Shown piece after piece: positions 18,943-27,418 of a DNA stretch of 64,000 nucleotides. The stretch spans positions 6,498,501 through 6,562,500 of the forward strand of contig NZ_LJJF01000001.1 of assembly GCF_001625365.1 (NCBI RefSeq). The letters are read 5' to 3'. Made by a program: the position numbers and the translations under genes. The notes beneath the pieces are model-generated. The model was not told the DNA's origin. It was given only the letters and a program-made list of their open reading frames with translations, and made no database searches. Origin of the DNA: Streptomyces sp. MJM8645 (GTDB taxonomy: Bacteria > Actinomycetota > Actinomycetes > Streptomycetales > Streptomycetaceae). Every line of letters begins with the position of its first letter. The stretch's first letter is position 1.

Positions 18943-19983
18943 ATGCTCGGCTCGGCGGCGGGCGTTGTCCACCGCGTGACCAGCGCTGCGCCCATCACCA
19001 GGCTCTCCGTCCTCGACCGCTCCCGGACCAGACGGGGCGAGGAGCCGGCGCAGGCGCTGCGGGACACGGTGGCCTTCGCCCGCGAGGCCGAGCGGCTCGG
19101 GTACCACCGCTTCTGGGTCTCCGAGCACCACGGCGTGCCCGGGGTCGCGGGATCGGCGCCGACGGTGCTCGCCGCGGCGGTGGCGGCGGCCACCACCCGG
19201 ATCCGGGTCGGCACGGGCGGGGTGATGCTGCCCAACCACCAGCCCATGGTGGTGGCCGAGCAGTTCGGGGTGCTCGCCTCGCTCTTCCCCGGCCGGATCG
19301 ACATGGGGCTCGGCCGCTCGGTCGGGTTCACCGACGGCGTGCGGCGGGCGCTGGGCCGGGAGAAGGACTCCGCGGACGACTTCGGCGCCCAGCTGGTCGA
19401 ACTGCTCGGCTACTTCGACGGCTCGCAGCGGGCCCACCCCGGCGTCCACGCCCGCCCGGCCGAGGGCCTGCGGGTGCCCGCCTTCGTCCTGGCCACCGGC
19501 GCGGGCGCCGACCTGGCCGCCGACGCCGGGCTGCCGCTGGTCATCGCCGCCGCCCGGGGAGAGGAGCGGATGCTCGCGGCGATCGACCGCTACCGCAGCC
19601 TGTTCCGCCCCTCGGCGCAGGCCGCCGAGCCGTACGTGGTGGTCTCGGGCACGGTCGCGGTCGCCGAGAGCGCCGACCGGGCCCGGGAGCTGCTCGTCCC
19701 GGAGGCGTGGTCCGGCGCGTACTCCCGCACCCACGGCGAGTTCCCGCCGCTGGCGCCCGCCGCCGAGATCCTGGCCCGGCCGATGAGCCCGCGCGAGCAC
19801 GCCGCCTACGAGCAGTCGCTGAAGGGCCACATCGCGGGCACCCCGGAGCGGGCCGCCGCCGAACTCGCCGCCCTGGTGGCGCGCAGCGGCGCGGACGAGT
19901 TCCTGGTCACCACCAGCACCTACGACCGCGCCGCCCTCCTCGACTCCTACCGGCTGCTCGCCGAGGCGGTCGGCCAGGCCTGA
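18943..19983 (+). CDS. LLM-class (luciferase-like) flavin-dependent oxidoreductase
   Basis: 346 residues; F420- or FMN-dependent TIM-barrel monooxygenase family of unknown substrate. Diagnostic segments are RLSVLDRSRTRRGEEPAQALRDTVAFAREAERLGYHRFWVSEHHG, APTVLAAAVAAATTRIRVGTGGVMLPNHQPMVVAEQFGVLASLFPGRIDMGLGRSVGF and the late AGTPERAAAELAAL. This subclass (MsnO8 type) is common in actinobacteria. ATG 18943 has GGGGGA close upstream; a GTG at 18976 would give 335 residues and is an acceptable alternative. It follows the lysin-like gene by about 40 bp but has no obvious link to it. Confidence 0.88.
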   Translation: MLGSAAGVVHRVTSAAPITRLSVLDRSRTRRGEEPAQALRDTVAFAREAERLGYHRFWVSEHHGVPGVAGSAPTVLAAAVAAATTRIRVGTGGVMLPNHQPMVVAEQFGVLASLFPGRIDMGLGRSVGFTDGVRRALGREKDSADDFGAQLVELLGYFDGSQRAHPGVHARPAEGLRVPAFVLATGAGADLAADAGLPLVIAAARGEERMLAAIDRYRSLFRPSAQAAEPYVVVSGTVAVAESADRARELLVPEAWSGAYSRTHGEFPPLAPAAEILARPMSPREHAAYEQSLKGHIAGTPERAAAELAALVARSGADEFLVTTSTYDRAALLDSYRLLAEAVGQA

Positions 19984-20057
19984 AGGCCGCCGGCCGGGTG
20001 TGCGGCGGTCGGGCCAGGCCTGAGGAGGTGAGCCGGCCCTGCGGCGGCGCCGCCCGC

Positions 20058-21620
20058 TCAGCCCGCGTCGACCTCCGACGTCCCGAGCCGGGCGTACACC
20101 TCGGGCCGCCGCGCCCGCAGCCGCAGCGCGATGGCGACGCCCGTCAGGAACACGACCGGCACGATCGCCACCAGCGGCCAGTTGACCTCCGGCCCGGCAT
20201 TGGTGAACAGGTCGAGCCGCCACACCACCAGCGCCGTCGCCCCGCACAGCAGCACGGTGGCGGCGACCGGCGCCACGACCGTCCGGAACACCCCGGCGCT
20301 CGCGGCCGCCTCGCGATTGCGGCGGAAGAAGGCGTACACGGACAGCCCGGCGAGTGCCTGCAGCACCAGGATGCCGACCACGCCGGGGGAGTTCACCCAG
20401 AGGAAGAACTGGTTGTACGGGTCGGCCCCGATCAGCGCCGCCACCACGACGGCCACCGCCGCCAGCACCGACTGCGCGATGCCGCCGATCCACGGGGAGC
20501 CGTGGCGCGGGTGGACCCGGCCGAGCGCGGCCGGGGCGGCCTGCTCGGTGGCGAGGGCGTAGCCGTAGCGGGTGATGGTGTTGTGGAAGGCGAGCAGCGC
20601 GGCGAGCAGGCTGGTCACGATCAGCACCCGCTGGAGGTCGGTGGCCCAGGCGCCGACGTAGTCGGTCATCGCGGTGAAGAACATCCCGGCCGGGTCGGCG
20701 GTGGCGGTCGCGACGGCCTCGGTGGCGCCGAAGGCCTGCACGATCATCCAGGTGATGAAGGTGTAGAAGAGGCCGAGGAAGGCGATCGCCGCGTAGGTGG
20801 CGCGCGGCACCGTCCGCCGTGGTTCGCGGGCCTCCTCGCGGTAGATGGCGGTGGCCTCGAAGCCGATGAACGCGGCGAAGGAGAGCCCGAGCACCCCGCC
20901 CATGCCCCCGGAGAACATGTTGTGCGGGGCGAACGAGGACAGGTCGAGCCCGTGCGCGCCGCCGCGCACCAGCACCGCCACGGCGAGCACGAGCAGGATG
21001 CCGGTCTCGGCGATCAGCAGCGCGCCGAGCACCTTGGCGCCGAGGTCTATCGAGCGGTAGCCGAGGAGCCAGACCACCGCGACGCCGAGCAGCGCCCAGA
21101 CCGGCCAGGGCAGGTCCAGGCCGAGCAGGTCGGCGGCGGTGGTGTGGGCGAAGAAGCCGAAGGCGCCGTACATGCCGATCTGGATGGCGTTGTACGAGAG
21201 CACCGCGAGCAGCGCGGCGCCGAGCCCGGCGGGGCGGCCGAGGCCGCGGGTGACGTAGGCGTAGAACGCGCCGGCGTTGCGGATGTGCGCGGTCATGGTG
21301 GTGAAGCCGACCGCGAAGAGCGCCAGGATGACGCCGGTGGCCAGGTAGGCGACGGGCGTGCCGATGCCGCCGAAGGCGATCGCGAACGGCGCCACGCCGG
21401 CCATCACGGTCAGCGGTGCGGCGGCGGCCACGACGAAGAAGACGATGTCGCCGGTGCCGAGCACGCCGCCTTCCAGGCGGGCGGGGCCGGTGGAGCCGGC
21501 GGCTGCGGTGCCGGGCCCGGTGGTGCCGGGCCCGGCGCTGGGTCCGGCGCGGCCGGTGTCGGGGCCGGTGCGGGGGGAGCCGGGTGCGGTCGGGGAGGCC
21601 GCGTCGGAGGGCAGAGTCAT
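20058..21620 (-). CDS. APC-superfamily amino-acid permease
   Basis: 520 residues with about 12-14 membrane segments, importing amino acids or amines. After a 45-residue Gly/Pro-rich cytoplasmic leader comes GVLGTGDIVFFVVAAAAPLTVMAG (first segment with the APC substrate motif), then GAFYAYVTRGLGRPAGLGAALL and FAAFIGFEATAIYREEAREPRRTVPRATYAAI, the typical APC consensus region. The start has AGGAGAGC upstream. It is on the same strand and downstream of the YtcJ-like amidohydrolase, separated by about 155 bp that contain a run of 30 G. A permease-amidohydrolase pair under a TetR regulator suggests uptake and hydrolysis of a nitrogenous compound (inference). Confidence 0.9.
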   Translation of the reverse strand: MTLPSDAASPTAPGSPRTGPDTGRAGPSAGPGTTGPGTAAAGSTGPARLEGGVLGTGDIVFFVVAAAAPLTVMAGVAPFAIAFGGIGTPVAYLATGVILALFAVGFTTMTAHIRNAGAFYAYVTRGLGRPAGLGAALLAVLSYNAIQIGMYGAFGFFAHTTAADLLGLDLPWPVWALLGVAVVWLLGYRSIDLGAKVLGALLIAETGILLVLAVAVLVRGGAHGLDLSSFAPHNMFSGGMGGVLGLSFAAFIGFEATAIYREEAREPRRTVPRATYAAIAFLGLFYTFITWMIVQAFGATEAVATATADPAGMFFTAMTDYVGAWATDLQRVLIVTSLLAALLAFHNTITRYGYALATEQAAPAALGRVHPRHGSPWIGGIAQSVLAAVAVVVAALIGADPYNQFFLWVNSPGVVGILVLQALAGLSVYAFFRRNREAAASAGVFRTVVAPVAATVLLCGATALVVWRLDLFTNAGPEVNWPLVAIVPVVFLTGVAIALRLRARRPEVYARLGTSEVDAG

Positions 21621-21730
21621 GGGGGAGCTCTCCTGGGGTCGTACGGACGAGGGTAGAGCGGTCGGCCGCCGATCGGGTGCGGGCGGTCGACGGGGGGAGC
21701 GGACGCCGTGGGGGGGTTCCGGCGGGCGGG

Positions 21731-21765
<35 letters not shown>

Positions 21766-21775
21766 TCCCGGGGGG

Positions 21776-23386
21776 TCAGTGCGTGCGTCGGCCGCCGAGC
21801 CAGGTCCCGGCCACCGGGACGGCGGCCAGCTCGGCGGCCGGCACCGCGTAGGGATCGGCCGCCAGGTGCACCAGGTCGGCCCGCATCCCGGGGCGCAGCA
21901 CGCCCCACTCCGCCTCCTCGAAGGCCTGGTGAGCGACGCCCGCCGAGTACGCCGCGAGTGCCTCGGTGAGGCCGATCCGCTCCTGGGGCAGCCAGCCGCC
22001 GGCCGGCAGGCCGTCCGGGGTCTGCCGGGTGACGGCCGTGGCGAGACCGGCCAGCGGCTCGTAACGGGTGACCGGCCAGTCGCTGCCGAAGGAGACCCGG
22101 GCGCCACCGCGCAGCAGGGCGGCGATCTGGTACTGCCGGGCGCCGCGCTCGGGGCCGAGCCGGGGGAGGGTGAGTTCGGTCATCAGCGGGTCGGTCTGGG
22201 CCCACAGCGGTTCGAAGTTGGCGATCACGCCGAGTTCGGCGAAGCGGGGCAGGTCGGCCGGGTCGACGAGCTGGACGTGGGCGATCACCGGGCGGCGGGC
22301 GCGCAGGCCGTTGCGGCGGGTGGCGGCCTCGACGGCGTCCAGGGCGATCCGGACGCCGTGGTCGCCGATGGCGTGGATGTGCGGCTGGAAGCCGAGCGCG
22401 TCGACGGCGGTGACGGCGTCGGCCAGTTCGGCGCCGGTCCAGTTGGCGACGCCGTGGGAGTGCGGGCAGTCGCTGTAGGGCGCCAGGAGGGCGGCTGTCC
22501 CGGACTCGACGACGCCGTCGGCGAAGAACTTGACCGCCCGGGCGGTGAGCCGGCCGCGCCCGCCGGCCTCGACCCGCTCCCGGTCGGCGGCCAGGGCGGG
22601 GAGCCGTGCGCGCCAGCCGTCCGGTTCGAGCAGCAGCGCCAGCCCGGCCCGGACGGGCAGGTCGTGCTCGGCGACGGCGGCGAGCCAGGTGTCGACCTGC
22701 GTGGGCTCGATCCAGGCGTCCTGGAGCCAGGTGAGCCCGGCGGCGGCGAGCGCGGCGGTGGTCTCGCGCAGGGCGGCGACCTGCTCGGCGAGCGGGAGCG
22801 GCGGGACGAGCGCGAGGACGGGGTTGAGGGCGCCGAACTCGCGCAGGGTGCCGAGCGGGGCGCCGTCCGGGCGGCGGACGATCTCGCCGCCCACGGGGTC
22901 GGGCGTGTCCGGCCCGTACCCGGCGCGGCGCAGCGCCTCGCTGTTGGCCCAGCCGGTGTGGTGGTCCATGGTGCGCAGCAGGACGGGCCGGTCGGGGACG
23001 GCGGCGTCGAGCAGCCGGGCGTCGAACAGGCCGCCCTCGGCGAGCCACGGGTCGACGGCGTCCCCGGTGATCCACTCGGCCTCGGGGTGCCGGGCGGCCC
23101 AGGTGCGGACGGCCTCGACGACCTCCTCCAGGCTGGTGCAGTCGCGCACCGGCACGCCGCGCAGCCCGATGGCGCCGATCAGCGGGTGGAGGTGGCCGTC
23201 GCCGAAGGAGGGCAACAGGGCGCCGCCCGCCAGGTCGACGGTCTCGGTGCGGTCGTCGCGCAGGGCGAGCGCCGCGTCGCCGAGGGCGGTGATCCGCCCG
23301 GCGGTGACGGCGAGGGCGTGGGTGGCGGGGTGGGCGGGGTCTCCGGTGTGGATCCGGCCGCCGGTGAAGATCGTGTCGGCACGCAT
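21776..23386 (-). CDS. YtcJ-like metal-dependent amidohydrolase
   Basis: 536-residue amidohydrolase-superfamily enzyme. Motifs in order are FTGGRIHTGDPAHPATHALAV (N-terminal beta-sandwich), the metal site SFGDGHLHPL near residue 64 (HxH), the VKFFADGVVESGTAALL segment with the bridging lysine, FQPHIHAIGDHGVR, VIAHVQLVDP and VSFGSDWPVTRYEPL with the last metal aspartate. The product and substrate are unknown; the family includes N-substituted formamide deformylase. It is transcribed away from the TetR gene, with a palindrome in the 260-bp gap between them, and is followed by an amino-acid permease. ATG 23386 starts the conserved domain directly, with a weak GAGGA. Confidence 0.87.
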   Translation of the reverse strand: MRADTIFTGGRIHTGDPAHPATHALAVTAGRITALGDAALALRDDRTETVDLAGGALLPSFGDGHLHPLIGAIGLRGVPVRDCTSLEEVVEAVRTWAARHPEAEWITGDAVDPWLAEGGLFDARLLDAAVPDRPVLLRTMDHHTGWANSEALRRAGYGPDTPDPVGGEIVRRPDGAPLGTLREFGALNPVLALVPPLPLAEQVAALRETTAALAAAGLTWLQDAWIEPTQVDTWLAAVAEHDLPVRAGLALLLEPDGWRARLPALAADRERVEAGGRGRLTARAVKFFADGVVESGTAALLAPYSDCPHSHGVANWTGAELADAVTAVDALGFQPHIHAIGDHGVRIALDAVEAATRRNGLRARRPVIAHVQLVDPADLPRFAELGVIANFEPLWAQTDPLMTELTLPRLGPERGARQYQIAALLRGGARVSFGSDWPVTRYEPLAGLATAVTRQTPDGLPAGGWLPQERIGLTEALAAYSAGVAHQAFEEAEWGVLRPGMRADLVHLAADPYAVPAAELAAVPVAGTWLGGRRTH

Positions 23387-23436
23387 GGGGGAGCGTCCTC
23401 TCCGGGTCGCGGCAGGCGACGAGGGCGACCTGCCTA

Positions 23437-23455
23437 AACCGAATGGGGTTCGGTT
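23437..23455. promoter_or_regulatory. Candidate TetR operator
   Basis: A perfect inverted repeat AACCGAA-TGGGG-TTCGGTT sits between the divergent amidohydrolase and TetR genes, about 50 bp upstream of the amidohydrolase start. Its size and position are right for a TetR dimer controlling both directions. The adjacent 23480-23525 segment is AT-rich and probably holds promoter elements. Confidence 0.6.
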
Positions 23456-23587
23456 ACCGTAGGCGCGGCACCGGCGGGTGCGGAAGAGTTTTATTGAAAG
23501 CCATTCAGTAACGCTTGGGTAACTATGATCTTGAGGGTTCTCCGGAAGGCTCCCGGCCCCTCGCCCTCCCGAAGATCCTCCGGAAGG

Positions 23588-23635
23588 CTCCCCGAGCGAC
23601 TTCCCGAAGGACTCCCCGAAAGACTCTCCGAAAGG
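23588..23635. repeat. Degenerate 12-bp tandem repeat in the tetR leader
   Basis: Four 12-bp units close to CTCCCCGAAAGA run head to tail just before the tetR ribosome site, with a poorer fifth unit at 23576-23587. Twelve is a multiple of three and the frame upstream of tetR stays open, reading like RLPE-GLPE-RLSE, so an N-terminal extension of the regulator is possible. The strong GAGGAA before ATG 23648 makes a non-coding leader more likely. Confidence 0.7.
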
Positions 23636-23647
23636 CGAGGAACCGGC

Positions 23648-24256
23648 ATGGCCAGGCCGCGCACACCCCTGCTGGACCGGCAGCGCATCGTCGACACCGC
23701 GCTGCGGCTGGTCGACGAGTCGGGCGACCTCACCATCCCCGGCCTCGCCGGCGCCCTCAAGGTCGGCCCCTCCGCGCTCTACCACCACGTCGCCGGCCGG
23801 GCCGAGATCGTCGCCCTGATGCGCGCCGAACTCGTCCGCACCATCGGCGAGCAGTCGATGTGGGACCAGCGCTGGGACGCGGCGCTGCGCACCTGGGCGC
23901 ACGCCTACCGGGACGCCTTCGCCGAACACCCCGGCATCGTCCGCCTGCTCGCCACCGCCCCGCTCGCCGAACCGTTCATGCACGAGCTGTACGAGCGTGC
24001 CGTCGCCACCCTGGAGGGCGCGGGCTTCGCCGCCCGGGACGTGATGGGCGTGATCACCGCCCTGGAGAGCTTCATCCTCGGCTCCGCCCTCGACCTGGTC
24101 GCCCCGGACGTCATGGTCGACGCCGTCGACCGTGACGCCACCCCTCGCCTGGCCGACGCCCTCGATGCCGTCCCCGCCGGCCGCGAACGCGCCGACCGGG
24201 CCTTCGAGCTGGGCCTCACCGCCTTGATCGCGGGCTACCGGGCGCTGCTGCCCTGA
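23648..24256 (+). CDS. TetR-family transcriptional regulator
   Basis: 202 residues. The N-terminal helix-turn-helix is clear (LDRQRIVDTALRLVDESGDLTIPGLAGALKVGPSALYHHVAGRAEIVALM), with the SALYHHV recognition helix typical of the TetR/TetR_C group. The C-terminal ligand domain (AHAYRDAFAEHPGIVRLLATAPL) matches tetracycline-repressor-like C domains. It is divergent from the amidohydrolase-permease unit and most likely represses it through the palindrome at 23437-23455. Start ATG 23648 is chosen for GAGGAA ten bases upstream; an in-frame ATG at 23525 would add 41 low-complexity residues encoded by the 12-bp repeats. Confidence 0.9.
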   Translation: MARPRTPLLDRQRIVDTALRLVDESGDLTIPGLAGALKVGPSALYHHVAGRAEIVALMRAELVRTIGEQSMWDQRWDAALRTWAHAYRDAFAEHPGIVRLLATAPLAEPFMHELYERAVATLEGAGFAARDVMGVITALESFILGSALDLVAPDVMVDAVDRDATPRLADALDAVPAGRERADRAFELGLTALIAGYRALLP

Positions 24257-24339
24257 CCGCCCTCCGTGCTGGAGCCGGGGCGCGCCGGGGTCGGGTCGCC
24301 GCAGTTCCGCCGGGTCCGGTCCCGTTCCTCCATCCGGTT

Positions 24340-24520
24340 TCTGAGCAGGCGTGATGACCTGCTAATGTTCTTCTCGTCGGGAGGGAAACAAACTCCCGAG
24401 CAGGCGTCAGCGGTGCTACCAGAGCACGTCCTACTTTCAGTAGGAAGAGTCCGTGCGACCCGGGCCTGGCGCTCCACCCGAAGGGGCTCGTTCCGTCCAG
24501 CGGAACGGGCCCCTTCGTCA
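24340..24520 (+). ncRNA. Structured leader or small RNA with alternative hairpins
   Basis: No protein frame is convincing, yet hairpins are packed one after another. AGCAGG (24344-24349) can pair with CCTGCT (24358-24363), but an identical AGCAGG (24399-24404) can pair with the same strand. TCGGGAG/CTCCCGA (24377-24399) forms between them. GTGCT/AGCAC (24413-24427) competes with GCACG/CGTGC (24424-24456), which encloses TCCTAC/GTAGGA. A strong terminator-like hairpin ends the block. I do not recognise an Rfam family. It could be an attenuator or an independent small RNA. Confidence 0.45.
24479..24517 (+). terminator. Terminator-like hairpin closing the structured region
   Basis: CGAAGGGGCTCGTTCCG (24479-24495) pairs with 24501-24517 over 17 bp, including one G-U pair, around a five-base loop. 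It is the most stable element of the structured block and lacks a U-run, normal for actinobacteria. Confidence 0.65.
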
Positions 24521-24895
24521 TGCCCGGGGGCTCCGGCGGCAGTCGGGCGGCGACCCGGTGGTGTAGACCTGTTTGCCCGGGCCCCTATCGCATGTCGGCG
24601 GTCGAAACCCTGCCGTGCGGCCGGTTCTCGGCCAAGCTCCCCTGCCAGGTGGTCGGCGGGTGGCGGTGGGCTGCGGTCCGCGACCGTCCCCGGGCCAGCG
24701 GGTTCGCCCGGCAGCGGTGGCTGACGCCTTGTCACACCTTGGCCGGAAGTGGACGCTACTGATGTGAATATGCCATTGGAATGTTCGTCATATGGAATCC
24801 GGCAGTAGCCTTCCGTGTCGAGCCCGCCACTGCTGGTGGCGGCCCGGCCGTGCCGTGCTGCGCCCGGCTGCCCAGACCCCCTCGAAGGAGCCGGT
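24521..24895. other. Intergenic region before the roadblock genes
   Basis: 375 bp without a convincing gene. The stretch 24755-24800 is markedly AT-richer than its surroundings and lies about 100 bp before the first roadblock gene, so it probably carries its promoter; no clean -35/-10 pair was found. AAGGAG at 24884-24889 is the ribosome site of that gene. Confidence 0.4.
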
Positions 24896-25279
24896 GTGCC
24901 GGGTATCGACGAATGCCTCGCCGGAGCGATGTCGATCTCCGGGGCACGCTCCGCGAGCCTGGTCGACTGGAGCAGCGGACTAGCACTCGGCAGCCTCGGC
25001 GAGTGCCCGACCGGTGACCACGAGACCGCGGCCGCCGAGACAACCGACTTGGTACGGGCGGCCGTTGAGAGCCAGACCTTCACCGGGGCGGAGGATCGGC
25101 GGTCGCCGTTACAGGACGTCATCGTCACCGCCGGACGCAGCTACCACCTCATCTGCTTCATCGACACCGTCTTCGACAGCCGCCTCGTCCTCCACCTCTG
25201 GCTCGACCGCGCCCAGGGCAACCTCGCCGCCGCCCGCTACCGCCTCCAGGCGCTCGCCGAGGAACTGGTGCTGGGGTGA
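24896..25279 (+). CDS. Roadblock/LC7-domain protein (MglB-like), first copy
   Basis: 127 residues. The GTG start is preceded by AAGGAG at six bases. The protein is one roadblock domain: MSISGARSASLVDWSSGLALGSLGE, then helix TTDLVRAAVESQTF, strand DVIVTAGRSYHLICFI and helix LAAARYRLQALAEELV. It aligns by eye with the third copy at 26964-27338 (IEGAIGAALVDYNSGMALA; DILITLSSQYHLIRPL; LAMARHQLTRIEADL). Roadblock proteins usually act as GAPs or scaffolds for small Ras-like GTPases (MglB for MglA, or Streptomyces conservons). No GTPase gene is next to it, so its partner is unknown. An in-frame upstream extension has poor composition. Confidence 0.8.
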   Translation: MPGIDECLAGAMSISGARSASLVDWSSGLALGSLGECPTGDHETAAAETTDLVRAAVESQTFTGAEDRRSPLQDVIVTAGRSYHLICFIDTVFDSRLVLHLWLDRAQGNLAAARYRLQALAEELVLG

Positions 25280-25367
25280 GCGGGACGCCCATCGCGGCCA
25301 TCGGGTTTCGGCCAGCACGCCGGACGGGCCGCCCCCGCCGCCCGCGCTCCACCGGGCGGTGGCCCCG

Positions 25368-26408
25368 ATGAACGCCGCGCCCGCCGCCGTCCGCCCGCCC
25401 GCCATGCCGCAGACCCCCGGCGAGGCCCTTGGCCTGCTCGCGACCCGCCGCGCCACCGGCGCCCTGTGCGGCCCGCTCGGCAGCCTGCACCTCGTCGACG
25501 GCCAGGTGGCGCACGCCGACTCCCCGCGCGCGCCCGGCCTGGCCGAACTGCTTACCGGCTGCGGCCGGATCACCCCCGGGCAGTGGGCGGAGCTGCTCCG
25601 GCTCGACGGCCCGCGCGCCCGGGTCGGTGAGGCACTGGTCGAACGGCGGCTGCTCACCCGGGGCGAGCTCGAACTCGGCCACCTGGGCACGCTCTTCGAC
25701 GCCGCGTTCTTCGTCCTCGCCGACCGGACCGGCGGCGTCTGGCGGTTCGAGTCCGACGCCCGGCACTGGCTGGGCCCGGTGGCCACGGTCGACCCCGGCC
25801 GGCTGCGCCGCGAGGTCGAGCGCCGGGGCCGGCTGCTGGAACGCATCTGGCCCTGGCCGCAGCTCGACACCGCGCCGGTCCGCCCGGTGGTGCCGGTCCC
25901 ACGGCCGTCGCACCGCCCGCCCGGCCGCCGCCGGCGCGAACTGCTGGACCACGCCGACGGCCGAAGAACCCCGGCGGACCTGGCGCGCCTGCTCGGCCGG
26001 TCCGGCTTCGGCGTCACGGCGGACGTCCGCCGCCTGGCCGCCGCCGGGCTGCTCGACGCCCCGCGGTACGCCGCACCGGCGGCCGCGCCGGCGGTGGCAC
26101 CGAGCGCCGCGACACCTGTGGCACCGGTGACGCCCGTGGCACCTGGGGCGCCGAGGCCCGCGGCGCCCGTCGCGGAAGCCGAGGCGCCGGCTCCCGAGGC
26201 GCCGGCCCCCGCCCGCCCGCCGGGAGGAGGCCTGCACCGCCGGGTCCCCGGCGCCACCCTCACCGGCGCCACGCCGTCCGGTCCCGTGGCCCCCGCCCGC
26301 TCCGATCGCCCGCCCACCACGGCAGCGGCCCACCCGCCGCTGGCCGTCCCCGACCCGGACATCGCGCTGCTGACCCGGGTCCGAACCCTTCTGGAGGCCC
26401 GACTTTGA
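25368..26408 (+). CDS. PATAN/DUF4388-like protein with Pro/Ala-rich tail
   Basis: 346 residues. Residues about 15-60 look like a PATAN/DUF4388 domain (LLATRRATGALCGPLGSLHLVDGQVAHADSPRAPGLAELL), followed by a helical region (LVERRLLTRGELELGHLGTLFDAAFFVLADRTGGVWRFES) and a small winged-helix-like segment (LLDHADGRRTPADLARLLGRSGFGVTADVRRLAAAGLL). The last 110 residues are Ala/Pro-rich and probably disordered. PATAN-type domains occur with roadblock/GTPase signalling, and here the gene lies between roadblock genes. The domain call is by eye. GTG 25359, three codons upstream, is an alternative start. Confidence 0.6.
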   Translation: MNAAPAAVRPPAMPQTPGEALGLLATRRATGALCGPLGSLHLVDGQVAHADSPRAPGLAELLTGCGRITPGQWAELLRLDGPRARVGEALVERRLLTRGELELGHLGTLFDAAFFVLADRTGGVWRFESDARHWLGPVATVDPGRLRREVERRGRLLERIWPWPQLDTAPVRPVVPVPRPSHRPPGRRRRELLDHADGRRTPADLARLLGRSGFGVTADVRRLAAAGLLDAPRYAAPAAAPAVAPSAATPVAPVTPVAPGAPRPAAPVAEAEAPAPEAPAPARPPGGGLHRRVPGATLTGATPSGPVAPARSDRPPTTAAAHPPLAVPDPDIALLTRVRTLLEARL

Positions 26409-26442
26409 ACCACTCTCCACCCGCGACCCCGCCGTCCCGGCC

Positions 26443-26886
26443 ATGAGGCGGGTGCTCAAGCAGCGTGTCGGAAGGAGACAACTGATCGCCTTGGAGACCG
26501 AACTGCTCGCCGAGCTCCGCGCCGTCAAGCAGCGCGTCCCGCACCTCGCGGGTGGCCTGGTGGCCAGCGTGGACGGCCTGTTGGTCGCGCACGACACCCA
26601 CGGGGCGGAACCCTCCGGCCTGGCCGCGATGACGGCGGCCTCGCTGTCGCTGGCCCAACGGCTCGCCGACACCACCGGCCAGGGCGAGTTCCGCGAGTCG
26701 CTGGTGCGCGGCGAGCACGGCTACGTCGCCACCTACGCGGCCGGGGGCAGCTGCGTGCTGGCCCTGCTGGCGCACCCGGACGTCAACGTCGGCCGGCTGC
26801 ACCTGGAGGCCCGCCGCTCGGCCCAGCGGATCGCCGGGCTGCTCAGCGACAGCCTCCTGCCGAAGGACCCCCGCGACCCGACCTGA
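26443..26886 (+). CDS. Roadblock/LC7-domain protein, second copy
   Basis: 147 residues. The roadblock core is VPHLAGGLVASVDGLLVAHDTHGAEPSGLAAMTAASLSLAQRLADTTGQGEF, then ESLVRGEHGYVATYAAGGSCVLALLA and LHLEARRSAQRIAGLL. The start is uncertain: ATG 26443 has no ribosome site, while GGAAGGAG at 26470-26477 would suit a TTG at 26491 (131 residues), close to the usual family length. It lies 34 bp after the PATAN-like gene and 77 bp before the third roadblock gene, so a single transcript is likely. Streptomyces conservons pair one such protein with a sensor kinase and GTPase; neither is present here. Confidence 0.78.
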   Translation: MRRVLKQRVGRRQLIALETELLAELRAVKQRVPHLAGGLVASVDGLLVAHDTHGAEPSGLAAMTAASLSLAQRLADTTGQGEFRESLVRGEHGYVATYAAGGSCVLALLAHPDVNVGRLHLEARRSAQRIAGLLSDSLLPKDPRDPT

Positions 26887-26963
26887 CCGGCCTGACCGGC
26901 CAGGCCCCCGGCCCGACCTCACCTATCACCCCAGCACCCCACCATCGAAAGGGAGTTACCCAG

Positions 26964-27338
26964 ATGACCGACGCAGCCGGCGCGCTCAAGCAGGCCATGA
27001 CCAGCATCGAGGGCGCCATCGGCGCGGCACTCGTGGACTACAACAGCGGCATGGCGCTCGCCACCCTCGACGGCCCCGGCGGGCTGGACCTCAACGTGGC
27101 CGCGGCGGGGAACACCGACGTGGTCCGCGCCAAGATGCGCACCATGGACATGCTCGGCCTACAGGACGGGATCGAGGACATCCTGATCACCCTCAGCAGC
27201 CAGTACCACCTGATCCGGCCGCTCGCCGGCCGCACCGGCAAGGGCCTCTTCCTCTACCTGGCGCTGGACAAGGCGCGGGCCAACCTGGCGATGGCCCGCC
27301 ACCAGCTCACCAGGATCGAGGCCGACCTGGAGGTCTGA
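26964..27338 (+). CDS. Roadblock/LC7-domain protein, third copy
   Basis: 124 residues, entirely one roadblock domain: ALKQAMTSIEGAIGAALVDYNSGMALATLDG, NTDVVRAKMRTMDMLGLQDGIEDILITLSSQYHLIRPL and KGLFLYLALDKARANLAMARHQLTRIEADLEV. The start is firm, with AAAGGGAG upstream. It closes the roadblock group. Similarity to the first copy suggests an old duplication. Such proteins form homo- or heterodimers, so the three may mix partners. No GTPase, DUF742 or histidine kinase follows. Confidence 0.85.
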   Translation: MTDAAGALKQAMTSIEGAIGAALVDYNSGMALATLDGPGGLDLNVAAAGNTDVVRAKMRTMDMLGLQDGIEDILITLSSQYHLIRPLAGRTGKGLFLYLALDKARANLAMARHQLTRIEADLEV

Positions 27339-27418
27339 CAGGTCGGACAGGCGGACAGCTCGAAAAGCTCGGACAGGCCGGAGAGTCCGACCGGACGACG
27401 CGTCGGCCCGGCGCCGGC

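Noticed and set aside
24896..27338. A Streptomyces conservon (cvn)
   Set aside because: Conservons need a sensor kinase, DUF742 protein and GTPase in order; none of these is present.
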